DNA of 64,000 bases. Source: Panagrolaimus kolymaensis. Its lineage: Eukaryota > Nematoda > Chromadorea > Rhabditida > Panagrolaimidae. The notes below the pieces were generated by a model that worked only from the letters and a program-made list of their open reading frames with translations, had not been told where the DNA came from and searched no databases. Shown here one piece after another: positions 10,357-26,173 of the stretch; the first letter of the stretch is position 1; each line of letters begins with the position of its first letter. The translations under genes were made by a program, and so were the position numbers. The stretch covers positions 372,001 to 436,000 of the forward strand of contig JAJQJQ010000040.1 of assembly GCA_028622995.1 (NCBI GenBank), read 5' to 3'.

Positions 10357-13300
10357 ATGTCTCTAAAAGCTATCGTTAATTTAGTTAAAACTGGAAAATA
10401 TGATGAAGCTGAAAAAGAAATTCAGGTTAGATTGTTAGGTTTATGGTTGATATACATAAATAAAAGTTTTCAGGCTATTGAAAAAGCAGGAAATGGAACA
10501 TTAAATTTATTCCTTCTTGGAATGAAAGTTGCTACAGAAATGGATAAATTTAATACAGCTATTCATTATCTTAATAAAGCTAAAGAGCTTGATCCAAATA
10601 ATTCTGAAATCATTCGAGCTGAATGTGCAATTTATGAAAAGTTCCCTGAAAATTTTACTAAGGATCAAATTCATATTTTTGATAAGGTTATAAATGATGA
10701 AAAGTAAGGGCTATTTTTTAATTTTTGACTTTAATTTTCTCGAGTGAATTAGGACTTCAAATGAAAAGAAACAAAGATTGCAAAAGATTAAATGGATTGC
10801 GTTAATACGTTTACGCCTTTTTGCTGAATTTCGACAACCTAAAGATTATCTCGAAGCTCTGAAAGATCCTGATGTTTGCATTTTTATTATGGAAAAGTCA
10901 TTATCTGAAAAGAAAATACCCATAGATATAGTACGAGCCTTAACATTCTTATTATTCTTTATTGCCATATTTTAGGTTCAAAGTGCTTTTCTTAATTGTA
11001 AAGATAAATTTTCTCAAAAAGAGCATCTTCATGGTACTTTATTATTCTTTAATGATCGGCGTTTTGATGATTTTGCGCTTGAACATGCGTGTCGCTTTGG
11101 ATGCAAAAATTCTGAGATTGCTAACTCAGTATTCTCTAAAATTGCAATTGAACTTATTCATTTTGACAAAATGCCTAGTGTGTTATCTGAAGCTGTTAAG
11201 ATGGAAGGCTTCGTGGAATCGGGAAAACCTATGACTGATTGGATTTTTCATTTGTTTGCTTTTGAAATTGCTCAAGCATATGATTCTTTATCAAAACTTT
11301 CACCGGATGATTACCATACATGGCCTTATTCTGGTCTTGCATTTTATACATTTCTCAAAACACATCAATTTGCTAAAGTTTTAAAAGTTTATCGATCAAA
11401 TCTTTTTAATTTTCCTGATTTGGAAATATTCAAAATTTTGGAAATTGAAGCTGTTTTTGAAAGCTGCGGCGACAAAAGTGAATTAAAACAACTGCTTAGA
11501 ATGATAGAAAATTCCAACTTTCCCCAAAATAAAAAGGTTGTCGAAATTCAACTTCGTGCAAAAATTTTGCTTGGAAAAACAAATGAAAATGAAATTCAAT
11601 CATCTGATTTGTCACCCGAAATAAAATCAGAACTTTTGGCTGAATTTTATTTTGCAGCTAAAAATTATCCAAATGCTCAACGGTTTGCCCAACAGTGCCT
11701 TGAACAAATTGAGAATGGTTCTAATAAATTTTGGAGAGCTCGGCTTATTTTAGCAAAACTCAAATGGATAGTTGAAGAAGAATTTGATGAAGCTGAAAAT
11801 GATTTAAGGAATTTATATTCTCAAAACCCCTTTGTTGCAGATATCCTTGCTTCCATGGCTGAATTTTATATTGCTGTTGAAGAACTTGAATCTGCTAAAC
11901 AACTTATTAATCACGCAATTTTATTAAATCCATCCAATAGAGATTTTCGAGAACTTCAAGATAAAATTTATGAATTACTTGTAGGCTTTTTTTTCAAAAT
12001 TATCCTTTATTACACCGCTTTTTTTAAGGTGTTATCCATTGAAGAAAGAATTCAAAATCTTAACCAATATATTATATTAAAACCATATAGCATGTGGGCT
12101 GTTCGACATGTAACTGTACTTGAAATACAAAGTGGAAGATTTGAAGAAGCTATAAATAAATTACGTCGGGTTATTCATGCGTTACCTGATGATGTTGATA
12201 TTGAAGTTAGAAAAAGTGCTGCAGATATTTGGGCTTATGTTGGTTTGGTGAATTTTCATCGAGGACAAGCAAAATCGGCTATGTATGCCTTTGAAGCGGC
12301 TGTAAGCTTTGAACCAGAAAATCCAAGCTTTTTGCTTCAAGTAAGCTTTTCAATTATTTTTACAAAAACTTTTTACAATTATTTTTATTTAGCTTGCACT
12401 CACTCAAAAAAGTCTTTACAAATTTGAGGAAGTGTTTCAAACACTAAAAAAGCTTCGTTCCATTCAAACATCTCCTCAAATTCATAAACATGGAAACTTA
12501 GTTTTTATTGAATCTGTTGCATTATTTGCAGCTCATCTAATTCCAGGCAAAGCTCAATTACATCAACTTTTAATTTTCTTTAAAATTGTTGGTTCAATGA
12601 AAATTTCTGAATGGTATTCATTTCGGGTTTTATCCCTTTCAATTGCAAATGCATTGGCCCTTCTTCGACAATATAATAATAATATCATCGTCGCATTTCT
12701 TTCTGAAACTTCTGAATTTTCAAAGAAATGTGGGATTTCAAAGAAGGAAGAAATTTTGAATATTGAAATTGCTTTAATGTTGAATCTTCTTTCAACGGAA
12801 CAAAATATTGGAATCATAAATGAAACCGGTGTTCGAATTTTGGCTTATGCGATTGAAAAAAATTCGAGTAATTTAGCAGAAATGTAAGTTTTTCTTTTAT
12901 TTAAAAAGACCACCAATCATTTTTCCCCATAAATTTAATTCTTAATTTTTATGATCATATTTTAAAACTATTTTATATTACCAAAAATTTTAGTGCTCGT
13001 CGATTTTTCCGAAAAGCTATTCTTTTACCTGGTCAAAATTCGTTTGATCGTTCTATTATTTACGTAAATCTCGGACTTACATTTTGTGTTGGAACAGAAA
13101 AAAAATATGATAAAGCTTTACATTGCTTTCTTCGATCGCTTCAATTAGACAAACATAATCCATCGGCTCTTTCCAATATTGGATTCATAGGTTTAAAAAC
13201 AAATAACGTAATTTATTCTTATTTTTTATTGCCTTTTTACATAATTAAAGTTTCAGATAGAGGATTCTATTCAAGCTTTCAATGATGCTCATATTTTAGA

Positions 13301-14398
13301 ACCACTTCAAGTTGAACATTGGTGTGGTCGAGGAATTTTAGGTGAACTCAAAGAAAATTCTAACATCACAGATATTATGAATAATTTCCAACATTCATTA
13401 TCTATTAAACCTTGCGTAATTTTTTTTTTTTTGCATTCGCTTTATTCTTTCCCATTTTTTTAGCTCCAAGCAGTTGAAGCATTCGCTTATTATTTGGTTA
13501 AAGCAAAATCATTAAACCAATCACAGAATAAATTTGATTTTGATTTTACTTCAATCAAACATTTGCTTCGTTAGTTTTTTTTATTGTTTTTTGAATCGCT
13601 TTTAAAAAATTGTTTTTAAGATGTCAATGAACATTCTGATGAATTAATGTATTCCATGGCCATTTTTGCCGAACATTTCCGTCATTTTGATGCAGCTGCT
13701 TATCTAATTGATAAAGCTTCAGTACAATTAAATGTTTTGGAAGATACAAAAATGCGAATTCAAACGTAATTTTCTTTTTTTATTTAGAATGTCCTACTTT
13801 TCTTCTTTTTTTAGAGCTTCTCATTCTTTAATTTTCAATGCCTCTTCGAAGAATGGACTTCAAAGATTAATTAAAATATTCCATGGCTCTCTTCCAGAAG
13901 CTATAATTGCTTCTGGCTCTAAACCAATATTACTTATAAAATATCTTTTACATTCTATTGCTTACGATGAAGGGATAACATTTTGGAAATTTTTTCGCGC
14001 AAGATTTTATCCTCTTTTAGTTGGATTTGTTAATGTATTAGAAATGGTAACACATTAAAATGTCTTATTTTGTCTGACAATATTTTTTTTAGGATTCCTA
14101 TTGGAGTCGAGGAATCATCGCCACTCTTCGTACTAGTCGTCCACCTCATGCTTTGCTTGAAGTATTTCCTTTAAAAACACCAAAACATGATTTTGCTTCA
14201 ACTTCTCGCCCTCGGGAAGATGAAAATGCTTTTAAGAAATTTGATCCAGCAGTCGATCCTCTTTATAAACTTTTAGCTTTAAAGAAAGCTGAAAATGATT
14301 TAAACAAAGCAAATTCTGGCAGTAATGAAGATATGTTTTTAATTTTGCCTCCTCAAATTCAAGAAGTTGAAAATGGGGAAAATGAAAACGAAGATTAA
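10357..14398 (+). CDS. SKI complex scaffold SKI3/TTC37, TPR protein
   Basis: Long tetratricopeptide-repeat protein of roughly 1100 residues in about ten or more exons. TTC37/SKI3 scaffolds the cytoplasmic SKI helicase complex that feeds mRNA to the exosome. The N-terminus (MSLKAIVNLVKTGKYDEAEKE) and the next helices (AIHYLNKAKELDPNNSEIIRA..YEKF) match TTC37's opening TPRs. The middle has repeated TPR pairs such as RFEEAINKLRRVIHALPDD and AKSAMYAFEAAVSFEPENPS. The chain can be followed through in-phase introns (for example 13764-13814) to a charged tail ending NEDMFLILPPQIQEVE and acidic residues. The start 10357 is chosen as the first ATG in frame. Assignment to SKI3 rests on overall architecture and N-terminal similarity; a different long TPR protein is possible. 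Confidence 0.75.
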
Positions 14399-14753
14399 TT
14401 TTTTACAATATTGATTTATTTTTTGTTGATATGTTTTTTTGTGAAAATAAATTTAATTTAAAAAAAACTATTGTACGTATTTGTTATAGTTAAAGAAAAA
14501 CTGTCATTGTGAAGCATTTATCACAAATTTTTTGTGGTGGTAAAGAGAGGAATCATAATTCCGATTTAATTTTTAAATTGTTATCAACAAAAGGTTAATA
14601 TTTGTAAAATAAAAATTTGCTCAATTTCTGATTTCTTTAGTAGCCAATGTAATGTTTAAAAAACCGAATCACAAAAAACAAATTTTTATACTAAAGAAAA
14701 ACATAATAAACGGTAACATGAAAATGAAAATAAACGAAACAGCATAATTAAAA
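14399..14753. other. Convergent 3' region between SKI3 and Nup107
   Basis: AT-rich sequence with AATAAA-type signals (for example near 14447 on the plus strand). It is expected to hold the 3' UTRs of the two converging genes. Nothing else is visible. Confidence 0.55.
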
Positions 14754-17457
14754 TCATTCTTCAGAGTTTACGGCAAGAACATAAGCCGATTTTGAGATCT
14801 CAGCAATGAGTTTACGCAAGGAATCTTTACTAAGATGCTAAAACAATAATTTATGTTAATGGGTGGAAAAAATGGATAATATGCTTTTTGAAATCTTTAA
14901 AGCTCTATTAATTAGTACTTTGGAATAATTTAATTTTTATGTTAAATAAAAACTTACAACATAGAGATCATATCGATTGTCCATTAGAAGGTTTGCGACT
15001 TTAATGACTTCTTGATCTTTATGACTATCACGATAAAGTGTGATTAACATAGTGATCGAATAATAAAGATAGCGTTCATGAATTTGTTTAAGTTTTGTTA
15101 CACGAATGTTATGCTCATCAATATCTTCAACGTCGTTCAAATCCAAACAACATGTAAACCAAGTTGAAGCTTGTTGTAAAAGCTTAAGAATTTGTTGAAC
15201 AACAACATTTTGATATTGTTCACAATCTTTTATATGTGTGGAAATTTTACTCAAAGCTTGATTCATCTGTCGCTCATATTCATCTTTTTGAACTATGTCA
15301 AGTTTGGCATATTCAGCATCAGAAAGTTTTTTTGGTCGTTCGGGAATTTCTTCATTTACTCGTTGCTGCCATAATGAAAATTTTTCCATAATTTCTAGAT
15401 AAAGTAAATAACTATTGTATTCACGTTGTTGGTCTTGAATTCGACGAATGAGAGCTTTGTTTCCTTCAGTTGTTGGCAAATTATTAATAATTTCAGTGGT
15501 TTCTACAGTAAGATTTTGAGGAGCGATTGCAAGAAGTTCCATAGCTTCTGCATAACGATCTCTTTCTATAAAAAAAATAATACTATCTTGACTCTTTAGT
15601 TCAAATTAACCTACCAAAAAGTTCTCTTAATAGATTGTTACATTCCATTAAAGCTTCAAAACCTGTTTCTTCGGGTGAAATTAACAAGAATTTCCAGATA
15701 TTTAATAACTGTGCGATAGAATCAGAAATCTTTTGAGTATCATCTAATGGATTTTCACGTTTTGCTTTTGCATAAACTTCAGTGCAAAGTTTTCCAACAT
15801 CATATTTAACTTCTGCAGCAGCTTTTAAAACGTCGATACGCATAGACTCTCCATTAATATCTAAAAAAAGGGTTTTACAGTTCTACTTAATTCTAAAATT
15901 TATTTTAACAAAAGTTACCATAAAGAAAATCAACCATTTCCTTTTGGGCTTGATCATCATCCAATTTTGATAAATAAAAAGGTACAATTGTAAACATATC
16001 CAAAGCTATGAGCATTTTACTATAGTGAAGCATAATTTCATTAGCTTTAGATTTATCGCAATTATATTCTCCATATTTAATTAACAAAACAAGATGAGCA
16101 TAAAGTCTTAGCTTATTAGGATCTGGTGAATCGGAGGAAATATCTGCGTGTGCAAGATTAACAACTTCTTCAAAACTATTTGCTGCTAAATTTCCAATAA
16201 TTTTAAAGAAAATACTGTCACAATGAGCAGAAAAAGCCGAAAATACAGATTTGATACTTTTCGACATTTCTTCACTTTCTTTAAAATTTTTGAGAAGTTC
16301 ACCATCATCAAGATTTCTTGATTGAATTATTTCTTCATCAAGAATTCCTTCTATAGCGCAATTAATATACGACCAAAGAATATCGTCTGGACTTTCAGCA
16401 TATGAAAGGAGAGCAGCAAGATTACCAGAAAGGGTTGCCCAAATACATCGATCAACATCCGATATACCACTATCTGGCTAAAAGCAAACAAAGTTTACGA
16501 AAACACAAAAAAATATTCTTACGAGATTAATAATCTTTGCTGCAGTATTTTTAAAGTGTATGCGAGCTACAGGGTAATTATAATTATTAGCCATGGGATT
16601 ACAAGGAGTTGAATCAGGATCAGTAATCGCTTGACGAATTTGTATAAATGCTTTAAGGGAAGGTAAGCCTGTTTGTTCGACAAGTTCATTTAAACCAGTT
16701 GATCGTCCGCATCTAAGAAGACAAAAGAAAATTCCTTTAATTCGTTCCAAATTTTTTGCATCATCTTCAGAAAGCTGGTCCAAGTAACATGAATCAAGGT
16801 GAGCAAATTTTTTTTGTAATGCTGTTTGAGAGCTAAAAATATTTAAATATTAACTAATGGTGCTTTTAATATTTTAAACCAACAAAGCATGGTCGATATT
16901 GCTAATATGTTCAACTTCTTTAATCAGCTGGCTAAATCCAAGGGGATCTTGAAAAGCCGATTCTTCACTCCAATGCAAAAGAGTCACTAAACGTCGAAAC
17001 TCAGCCTTTTCATTGAATAATTTTTTCAAAACCGAAGAGCATTCATCATTTTGTTGGGCAATCAATTCCGCATGAAAAAGTTTAAAAATGAGATCAAAAA
17101 GGTTTCTTTCAAGTTTAAGCGAAGCTACAATTGCATCAATTCTGCCATCATGTTTACGGCGAGTTTCAAAAGTTCTTTCAAATATTTGTACACCGTTTGA
17201 TGCAATATCTTTCAATCCATTAACAATTTCTTCAAATGAGGCCCCAGTGAAACACGCCGAATGATAGTCATCAAATATAGATTGACAAACTAAAACCCGC
17301 TTTCTATTTATTTAATTATCAAAAATCAAATATGCTTACTTTCACTAAATATATCCGTTTGATCAGCATTAAAAAATTGAGATGTGTAAAAGGTGGAACT
17401 ATTTCTGTTACCAGAAGATGAAACACCTGAATTATTTATAAATGACCGAGCGTCCAT
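14754..17457 (-). CDS. npp-5: Nucleoporin Nup107 (Nup84 family)
   Basis: Structural subunit of the Y-shaped Nup107-160 complex of the nuclear pore. The gene is split into about seven exons; the protein is long and almost entirely alpha-helical. The strongest signal is the C-terminal part: NLLRELFERDRYAEAMELL, then YLEIMEKFSLWQQ, and the closing LLMDNRYDLYVHLSKDSLRKL..ISKSAYVL, which lines up with the human Nup107 end ([25 protein letters not shown]). The N-terminal region is divergent with an asparagine/serine-rich start. It is shorter than vertebrate Nup107, which is usual in worms. The start at 17457 (MDARSFINNSG) is the first ATG with an open frame into the next exon. Confidence 0.82.
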
Positions 17458-18070
17458 TTCTATAATAAATCTCAAATAAATAAATTGGAGCTTTTTTTTA
17501 AGATAACAAAAATAAAATGCGAGAAGTAATAATGATTATTAAACGGTTCTTGGTTTATTCAAGAAAATGCCATATACATTCAATGGATGAGGTAAACACT
17601 TAAAAATACTCCAAGGGTAAAATTGGGGTCGTATCCACGAAAAGAGTTGTTAGTTGGGAACGTCCATATATTTTCCAAGAAATTTAAACTTTATAACTCA
17701 ATTCTTTTTTCCAGTATGCAAAGTAGCTGTATGAGGATAGTTAGCATGCAGCTATCATTATATTAAAAGTACTATAAAGATTCCAACTTTGTTATTCAAA
17801 AAAAAAACGATAAATACCAATAATTTATTATAAATACTATTAAAAATAATTATTTCAAAAAGACAACAAACAATCTCCCGCCAAAAAAATATCAATTTTA
17901 AAACTTTAAATAAATTCAAGTTGCCAAAATCACATAAAAGTCGTTTTTACATCCCGCTATCTATGTATACAGAAAAAACTTCGTTGTTGAAATAATTATC
18001 CGGCAAATTTATTGAAAAATCAAAGTTGAAGCTACTGAAAGGAATTAATAAAGAAAAAACATAAAAAAAA
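17458..18070. other. Intergenic stretch between Nup107 and ZnT5
   Basis: 613 bp between the start of one minus-strand gene and the stop of the next. Slightly less AT-rich around 17570-17680. An imperfect inverted repeat (AGCTGTATG near 17728, CATGCAGCT near 17746) could form a small hairpin. I see no open frame with domain content and cannot identify an RNA gene. Confidence 0.45.
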
Positions 18071-20690
<2,620 letters not shown>

Positions 20691-21142
20691 CTTTTTATAT
20701 TTTATTCAAAAGTGTAAAAGCTCAAAAGACGGACGACACTTTACGTTGTTGGTTGATAATAATAATAAAAAAGGTTATAACATTCCTTCTTTAAGCCCTT
20801 TCAGATTTAAAATATTTATGAAAATGTTAAGAAGAAAAGGTAAGGAAAGCAGCTAATAATAAATATGTACTAATACTGTAAAGCAGGATATGGAAGTATG
20901 ATGAGCCGTGTTTTATAAAATGGAAAATTTAATATAAAGAAGTAGCTCTTTGAATAAAGATTATGTAAGGAAAAATAAAAATGAGGCTACGTGGTCTATG
21001 AATCAAATTCCTAAAGCGAATGACCAACCACAAGGCCAAAGAAGTTTTCTAAAAAAATATATTTTTCTGTTTTATGAAAAAATATTTATAAAGCAATTCT
21101 TATTTTTTTAAGGCTTTCATTTCTTTGTATTATTAATAAAAA
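20691..21142. other. Divergent promoter region, ZnT5 / HMG20
   Basis: Region between two divergent start codons. AT-rich; a T-rich tract ends near 21112 (TTTTTTTAAG), which may serve as a trans-splice acceptor for the HMG20 transcript. No gene or clear motif seen. Confidence 0.5.
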
Positions 21143-22348
21143 ATGGATGACGAAAATAAACCAAAAAAGCATCGAAAAGTTAGTTTCCTCATTGGATTTA
21201 AAATTATAATCGAAAAGATTTTTTTAGCCCAGAGTCATTGATCCCCATGCTCCTAGACGTCCAACCACATCAGTATGGATAATTTTAATTTTCGAGTTTT
21301 CCCTTTAATAATCATAATTTCTTTAAGTTCAATTTCTACATGAAGCATAAATCAACTGAATACATAAACAAGCATGTTGGTGTTTCACTTGGAGATGTAA
21401 TAAAAATAATGTCGCAAGATTGGCACAAAATGACCCCTGAAGAACGTAAAGTAAGATTGAAAGATATTTATTCAAACTTAATGATGATAAGATTTCAGCC
21501 ATACGACGATGCATCGACAGAAGCTAAGAAAGAGTATGATAAGAAAATGGATGATTACCGTCAAACGGATAATTACAAAAATTTCTTACGTAAGACTTTT
21601 ACTTATTTTACATTTAGTAATTTGGATTAAAGTGGTCATGAAAAAAATAGGCTGGAGTTTTCTGAAATAGGAAAAACAACCATTCAGAAATTATGGGGAT
21701 CTCTTCTCTGAAAGCCGCCTTGATTTCTTTTTTTTATGAGATGAAACTTTTTAGAAATTTATTTAAGACCTTGAGCTTCATAGAATTAAATATCGAAATT
21801 CATTTTTGCAATACACTTTATATTGTGAACCTCATCCACTTTCAGAAATGAAAGAAGACGTTAAAGGTGGCCGTTTAAATCCTCATGATGTTCCTAAACA
21901 ATCTCGATCTCAAAAAAAGTCTATCACAACTTTGAAAACAACAACCAAAAAAGCTTTGGCTTCAAAAAAACTTAATTTTGAAATTTTTACTGATGAATTT
22001 AAAGAATTTAATCGTCGCAGAGAAGAAGAATACAGAAAATTGCGTCGTAAAATAAACAATTTGGAGGAAGAAGTTGAAGATGTTGAAGAACGCTTTGAAA
22101 AATTAGGTGAAAAGAAAGCAACTCTTTTAGCAGAACAACATGATGCAAAGGTTATTGAACGTCAAAGTAAACGAACAATGGAAAGATATCGTAGCACATT
22201 TGTTTCATGTACAGCACTTAAAGATCTTTTAAAACTCACAAATGATTCTGATGTTGCTACGATTATTGCTGCAATTAAGGAAGCTGAAAAGCAACCTTCT
22301 CTTTATGAACAAATTAAAAAGCATATTTCGGTGATCAAATTTAATTAG
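21143..22348 (+). CDS. HMG-box chromatin protein, HMG20A/B-like
   Basis: Five exons (21143-21178, 21228-21272, 21328-21450, 21499-21589, 21768-22348) give about 291 residues. An HMG box lies near residues 15-95: PRRPTTSFNFYMKHKS, then DVIKIMSQDWHKMTPEERK and PYDDASTEAKKEYDKKMDDY, with the conserved W and basic/aromatic positions. The C-terminal half begins FEIFTDEFKEFNRR and is a long coiled coil (KLRRKINNLEEEVEDVEERF), then a short helical end. This order and the IFTxEF motif match HMG20A/HMG20B, which bind LSD1-CoREST complexes. The fourth intron is 178 nt, longer than its neighbours; acceptor 21767 is the one that keeps the frame. BAF57/SMARCE1 is the main alternative. Confidence 0.75.
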
Positions 22349-22511
22349 ATCCCACTTTTTTTACTGTTTTGTTTATTTATATACAAAGATTGTTTTTACA
22401 TGAGTTTTTTTGCTGTCAAATAAAGAAGAAAAAAATACAATAAGAGAAAAAATCAATACATCGAGAACCTGTTAATACAAATTTAGACAAAGCAAATGAC
22501 GAAATTTTTAT

Positions 22512-23204
22512 TTATTGACGTAGAGCTGCTAGACGCTTTGTGAGTTCATCGTTTTCTGCCACAGGTTGTTTTGTTCCAATAGAGGCTGTATTTGCAGTAG
22601 GCATTTCCATACCGACTTCTATTCCAGCTTGATCAGCAGCTTCTTGAATAAGAGCATCAACTTGATGTTGAGGTGCATTAAGGGTTGTTGTAGCATTCAT
22701 AGAGCTTTCCATAGTTGCGGATTGGACATCAAGATTTTCAAAGTCTCTTTCAAAACGATCCATAAGATTTTGAACTTTTTCAAGGTTCATTGATTTCATA
22801 GCGGATTCCATTGCTTTAACCACACCAGACATTGATTGAGTAACGCGCTTTTGAGTGGCTGCAGTTTGGACTCGAGCAGCAACAGCATCAATTCTAGCAG
22901 ACATTCGAAGATAATTTAACGATTCATTCTTTTTTCTAATAGCATTTTCGGCATGAATCTGAGCAACATCACGATTTCCTTTCTAAAAAAATATATACAA
23001 TTAAACCACAGTTAAATCAAACAAAATTTTACCTTTAAAGCAGTAACAAGCTTATTCTTTTCTTCCTTTTCTTGTTTATCGCATTTCTTGGAACTACGTT
23101 GAAGTTCTTTAGCAGCAAAACGCAAGTTAAACAAATGAGCTATAAAAGGATGAATTATTTTTTAAAATAATTAAAAATAAAAACTTACTATCGAGAGCAG
23201 ACAT
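22512..23204 (-). CDS. did-2: ESCRT-III subunit CHMP1 (Did2)
   Basis: Helical ESCRT-III protein that recruits VPS4 and works in multivesicular body sorting and membrane scission. Exon 1 is only 16 nt (MSALD + one base) ending at 23189; later exons carry HLFNLRFAAKELQRSSKKCDK, the very conserved HAENAIRKKNESLNYLRMSARIDAVAARVQTA region, SMSGVVKAMESAMKSMNLEKV, and the C-terminal MIT-interacting motif DELTKRLAALRQ. Overall length and motif order match CHMP1A/B closely. The gene is convergent with HMG20, leaving 163 bp between stop codons. Confidence 0.95.
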
Positions 23205-24209
23205 TCTATTCTGTTGCTATAAAATTATAAGAACTTTTTGGTTGAAGCAGAAAAAGCAATCTTATAAAAAGAATTAGTTGGGTTTCAAGAAAAAGAAACG
23301 TCGAAACTGAAATATTCACTTTTTTATATTTAGAAAGAAAAATATTGATGAGTCATTCAAAGCAACGCGATAAAATGACGCGAGAGAAAAAAAAGGTTGG
23401 ATGATTTCAAAATCAGCGAAAAAAAAATGTAGCGAGGAAAGAGATGGTGATAGTTAGCGGTCAAAAACTTTTTATTATAAAAAATGTTTATTTATGGATG
23501 AGGAAATTGTGAAAAAAATATCAGTAAACAACAAATCCAAAAAAATTAACCGCATCAAAGAAAAGCAACAACAACAAAAAATGGTTGTTGGCCAAGCGTC
23601 ATTTATTCCCCCACCACATATGTACGTATATACACAATTACATACATATGCCAACACAATGCTGAAGCAACAACAGCATCATCGCTAACGGTTTTGTGGT
23701 TTTCTTCTTTTCTTCCATTTAGTCCGCTTTTTCCTTTCTTTTACGAAACATATTCAATCGGTTGATATTTTATTTCTTTCCAACCAAGGCTTTAGTCGTA
23801 AGATGATTTACAAAATCAAAATGTTTAATTAAATCTTTTATAAAATAAATTGTCACAAATAACCATAGGCTACTGGATATGTATGAGTACTGTATTAAAA
23901 AGTATTATTTGTTTAATTTTTACTGATTTTCAAAATAATTAATAAATAACACCTTTTCTTCTCTAGTTACTTGCATAATTTAATTTTATTTTTTTTGATT
24001 CGATGTAATCCAAAAGATTTGGATCTTTTCTGCTTCATTTTCTTTAAGATTAAAACATTTATCAAATTTTCTTATCAATTGAGATTAAGCATTTTTATCC
24101 TCTATCATATTTTTTAATTTATTAGATGTTAAAAATAATTTCATGAAATTTTTTATAATAATACATATCTTAATTGCCTATCTTTAGGATTGATAGATAA
24201 ACTTACAAA
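23205..24209. other. Divergent intergenic region, CHMP1 / ZIP11
   Basis: About 1 kb between divergent starts. A 64-codon plus-strand frame at 23494-23688 is glutamine/lysine-rich and has no domain support. An imperfect inverted repeat is listed separately. A TCTTTAG at 24182-24188, 21 nt before the ZIP11 start, is a plausible trans-splice acceptor. Confidence 0.5.
23617..23650. repeat. Imperfect inverted repeat
   Basis: Arms CATATGTACGT and ACATACATATG (11 bp, one mismatch) around a 12-nt spacer, in the CHMP1/ZIP11 divergent region. It may be chance alternation of purines and pyrimidines or a binding site; no homologue was seen elsewhere in the window. Confidence 0.4.
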
Positions 24210-25555
24210 ATGATTACCGGATATGATCCGGTGTTGCAAGCTTTGTTTGCTTCATTATTTACATGGTTTGTTACAGCTCTTGGAGCAGCTTTAGTGTTCA
24301 TTTTGCCATCGGGAAGTAAAAAGATTCTTGGTTGGTTATCATTTTTTTAAATACCTGACCTTACTTACTGTCATTCAATTTTTAGATGTAAGTTTAGGTT
24401 TTGCAGCTGGTGTAATGACAGGTAACAACATACTTTTTGCATCTTTGAGTTTTCTATAGCATACTTTTTTTTAGCTGCGAGTTTCTGGAGTCTCCTTGGT
24501 GAGTGATACAAAAAATTTTGAAATAGGCGACATCTTCATGCCATTTTTAGCACCAGCCATAGAAATTGCTGAAAATAAATTTGAGCAATGGGCCTTTTTG
24601 CCTGTTGCTATTGGATTTGGTAAGAAATAAATTGCATTTTTTTTATCTCAGGATAACAATGCATTATTTTTTTTAATTTTTAGCCATAGGTGCTGGCTTT
24701 GTTGAACTTTCCGACCATTTCATTCCTTCGTTAGTTTTATATGTTATTTATTTTCAATCTTTAAAACATTTTTTTGCAGCTGTGTTAACACAGAATTATC
24801 TATTATCGATCACTTAACAGAACATTCTAATCAACATTCGGATGTAAGCAAGCCGCGTCATTCCAATGACCACAATGATGCAGCTTCAAATCAACGGTAT
24901 TCAAATTCCGCTGAATTGCGTCATAGAACCCGTTCTTCCCATTCTAGGATGATTGCTGACCCACATTCTTCGGTGGTGGACCGTTCAATCAATGTTCGAG
25001 ATGATCCAAGTACAGATTCCCAAAGTTATTCAGTATCGTGGAGAAGATTAATGTTGTTGATTACGGCCGTCACGGTTCATAATATCCCCGAAGGTATGGC
25101 TGTTGGTGTTGGCTTTGGTTCCATTGGTAAAACTCCCGTTGCCACATTTGAAAAAGCTTTTAATCTCGCTCTTGGAATTGGCCTTCAGAATTTGTAAGTT
25201 GAAAATACACTATCGCTTTTTTATGCTTATATATATCTTTCACTTTTTAAGCCCTGAAGGATTAGCAGTGAGTTTACCCTTAGCTGGATTTGGTTATCCA
25301 AAGTGGAAAGCATTTTTTTACGGTCAATTAAGTGGTATGGTTGAACCCATTGCCGCGGTAGCGGGTGCTGCTCTCGTTATTTTAATGGAACCTGTCCTTC
25401 CTTATGCTTTATCTTTCGCCGCTGGAGCGATGATGTACGTTGTGTTCGATAGTTTAATACATGAAGCGGGTCGAAATGGAAATGAAAAAATGGCATCTGC
25501 AGCCGCTATTGGCGGTTTTCTTGTGATGATGTCCATGGACGTTGGATTAAGCTGA
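24210..25555 (+). CDS. ZIP-family zinc transporter, SLC39A11 (ZIP11) type
   Basis: Multi-pass metal transporter of about 320 residues, expected to move Zn2+ toward the cytosol, in several small exons. The N-terminus matches the GufA/ZIP11 subfamily ([19 protein letters not shown], then [20 protein letters not shown]). TM4 has the metal motif [19 protein letters not shown] and TM5 has [18 protein letters not shown], the paired HNxPE / QNxPE signature. Between TM3 and TM4 is a hydrophilic loop with His, Ser and Asp (about residues 105-175) that is longer than in bacterial relatives. It ends in a TM segment finishing MMSMDVGLS, as in the family. It is one of two zinc transporters in this window. 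Confidence 0.92.
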
Positions 25556-26173
25556 TGAATTTTTAGATATCGTTTAACCATTTTCCTTTGCACTAATGCG
25601 TGTACTATTTTTTGTAATACTTTCCACACTTCTTTGTCTTTGTTCCACATTCTTTTTTAACAACATATGATTTATTCGGTTCACTTTTTCTGCAAAACTA
25701 AATTTTACAGATTTTACGCAATAAAAATAGTTTTATGATCTTTTTTGCAATTAATTTCTTAAAAAGTTAAATTCAACAAAGCTAATGTTTTTCATCTTTA
25801 AAAAAGCTTTTTCCATTAGTTGGAGTTTTTGAAATATTAAACATTTGGCGTTAAGCCATTCATTGAAAATATCGTCCGCGTTTGAATTCATCGTCATCGA
25901 GAACTCAACTTCTTTGGGTTTTTTTTCTTGTTGCAGCAGCAGATGATTCAGAATTAATTTATTTATTAAAAATCTGGTAAGTTTTAATATTCTCTAACTA
26001 ATGCTAAATTTTTGAAGCGACAAAATTTCTGCTCTTTGTTGTTTTTTTTATTGGTGAAAAAATAAATAATTATGTGTAAAAATAAGTTTTGATTTATCGC
26101 GGTTTTTTTACGCCATATTTATTTGTCAATAGTTTGTTTTATTTTTTAAATCGATCATTTCTATTTTAGAGAC
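25556..26173. other. Intergenic region with probable 5' UTR exon of mRpL24
   Basis: Contains the ZIP11 3' end and mRpL24 promoter. A good donor (AATCTG|GTAAGT at 25977) and acceptor (CTATTTTAG, ending 26169) just before the mRpL24 ATG suggest a 193-nt 5' UTR intron, though the acceptor may instead be a trans-splice site. No coding gene is visible. Confidence 0.4.

Noticed and set aside
17590..17690. Less AT-rich patch considered as an RNA gene
   Set aside because: No recognisable tRNA, snRNA or SL RNA motif.
23494..23688. 64-codon plus-strand frame with ATG, Gln/Lys-rich
   Set aside because: No domain, no splice or acceptor support, composition follows the A-rich DNA.
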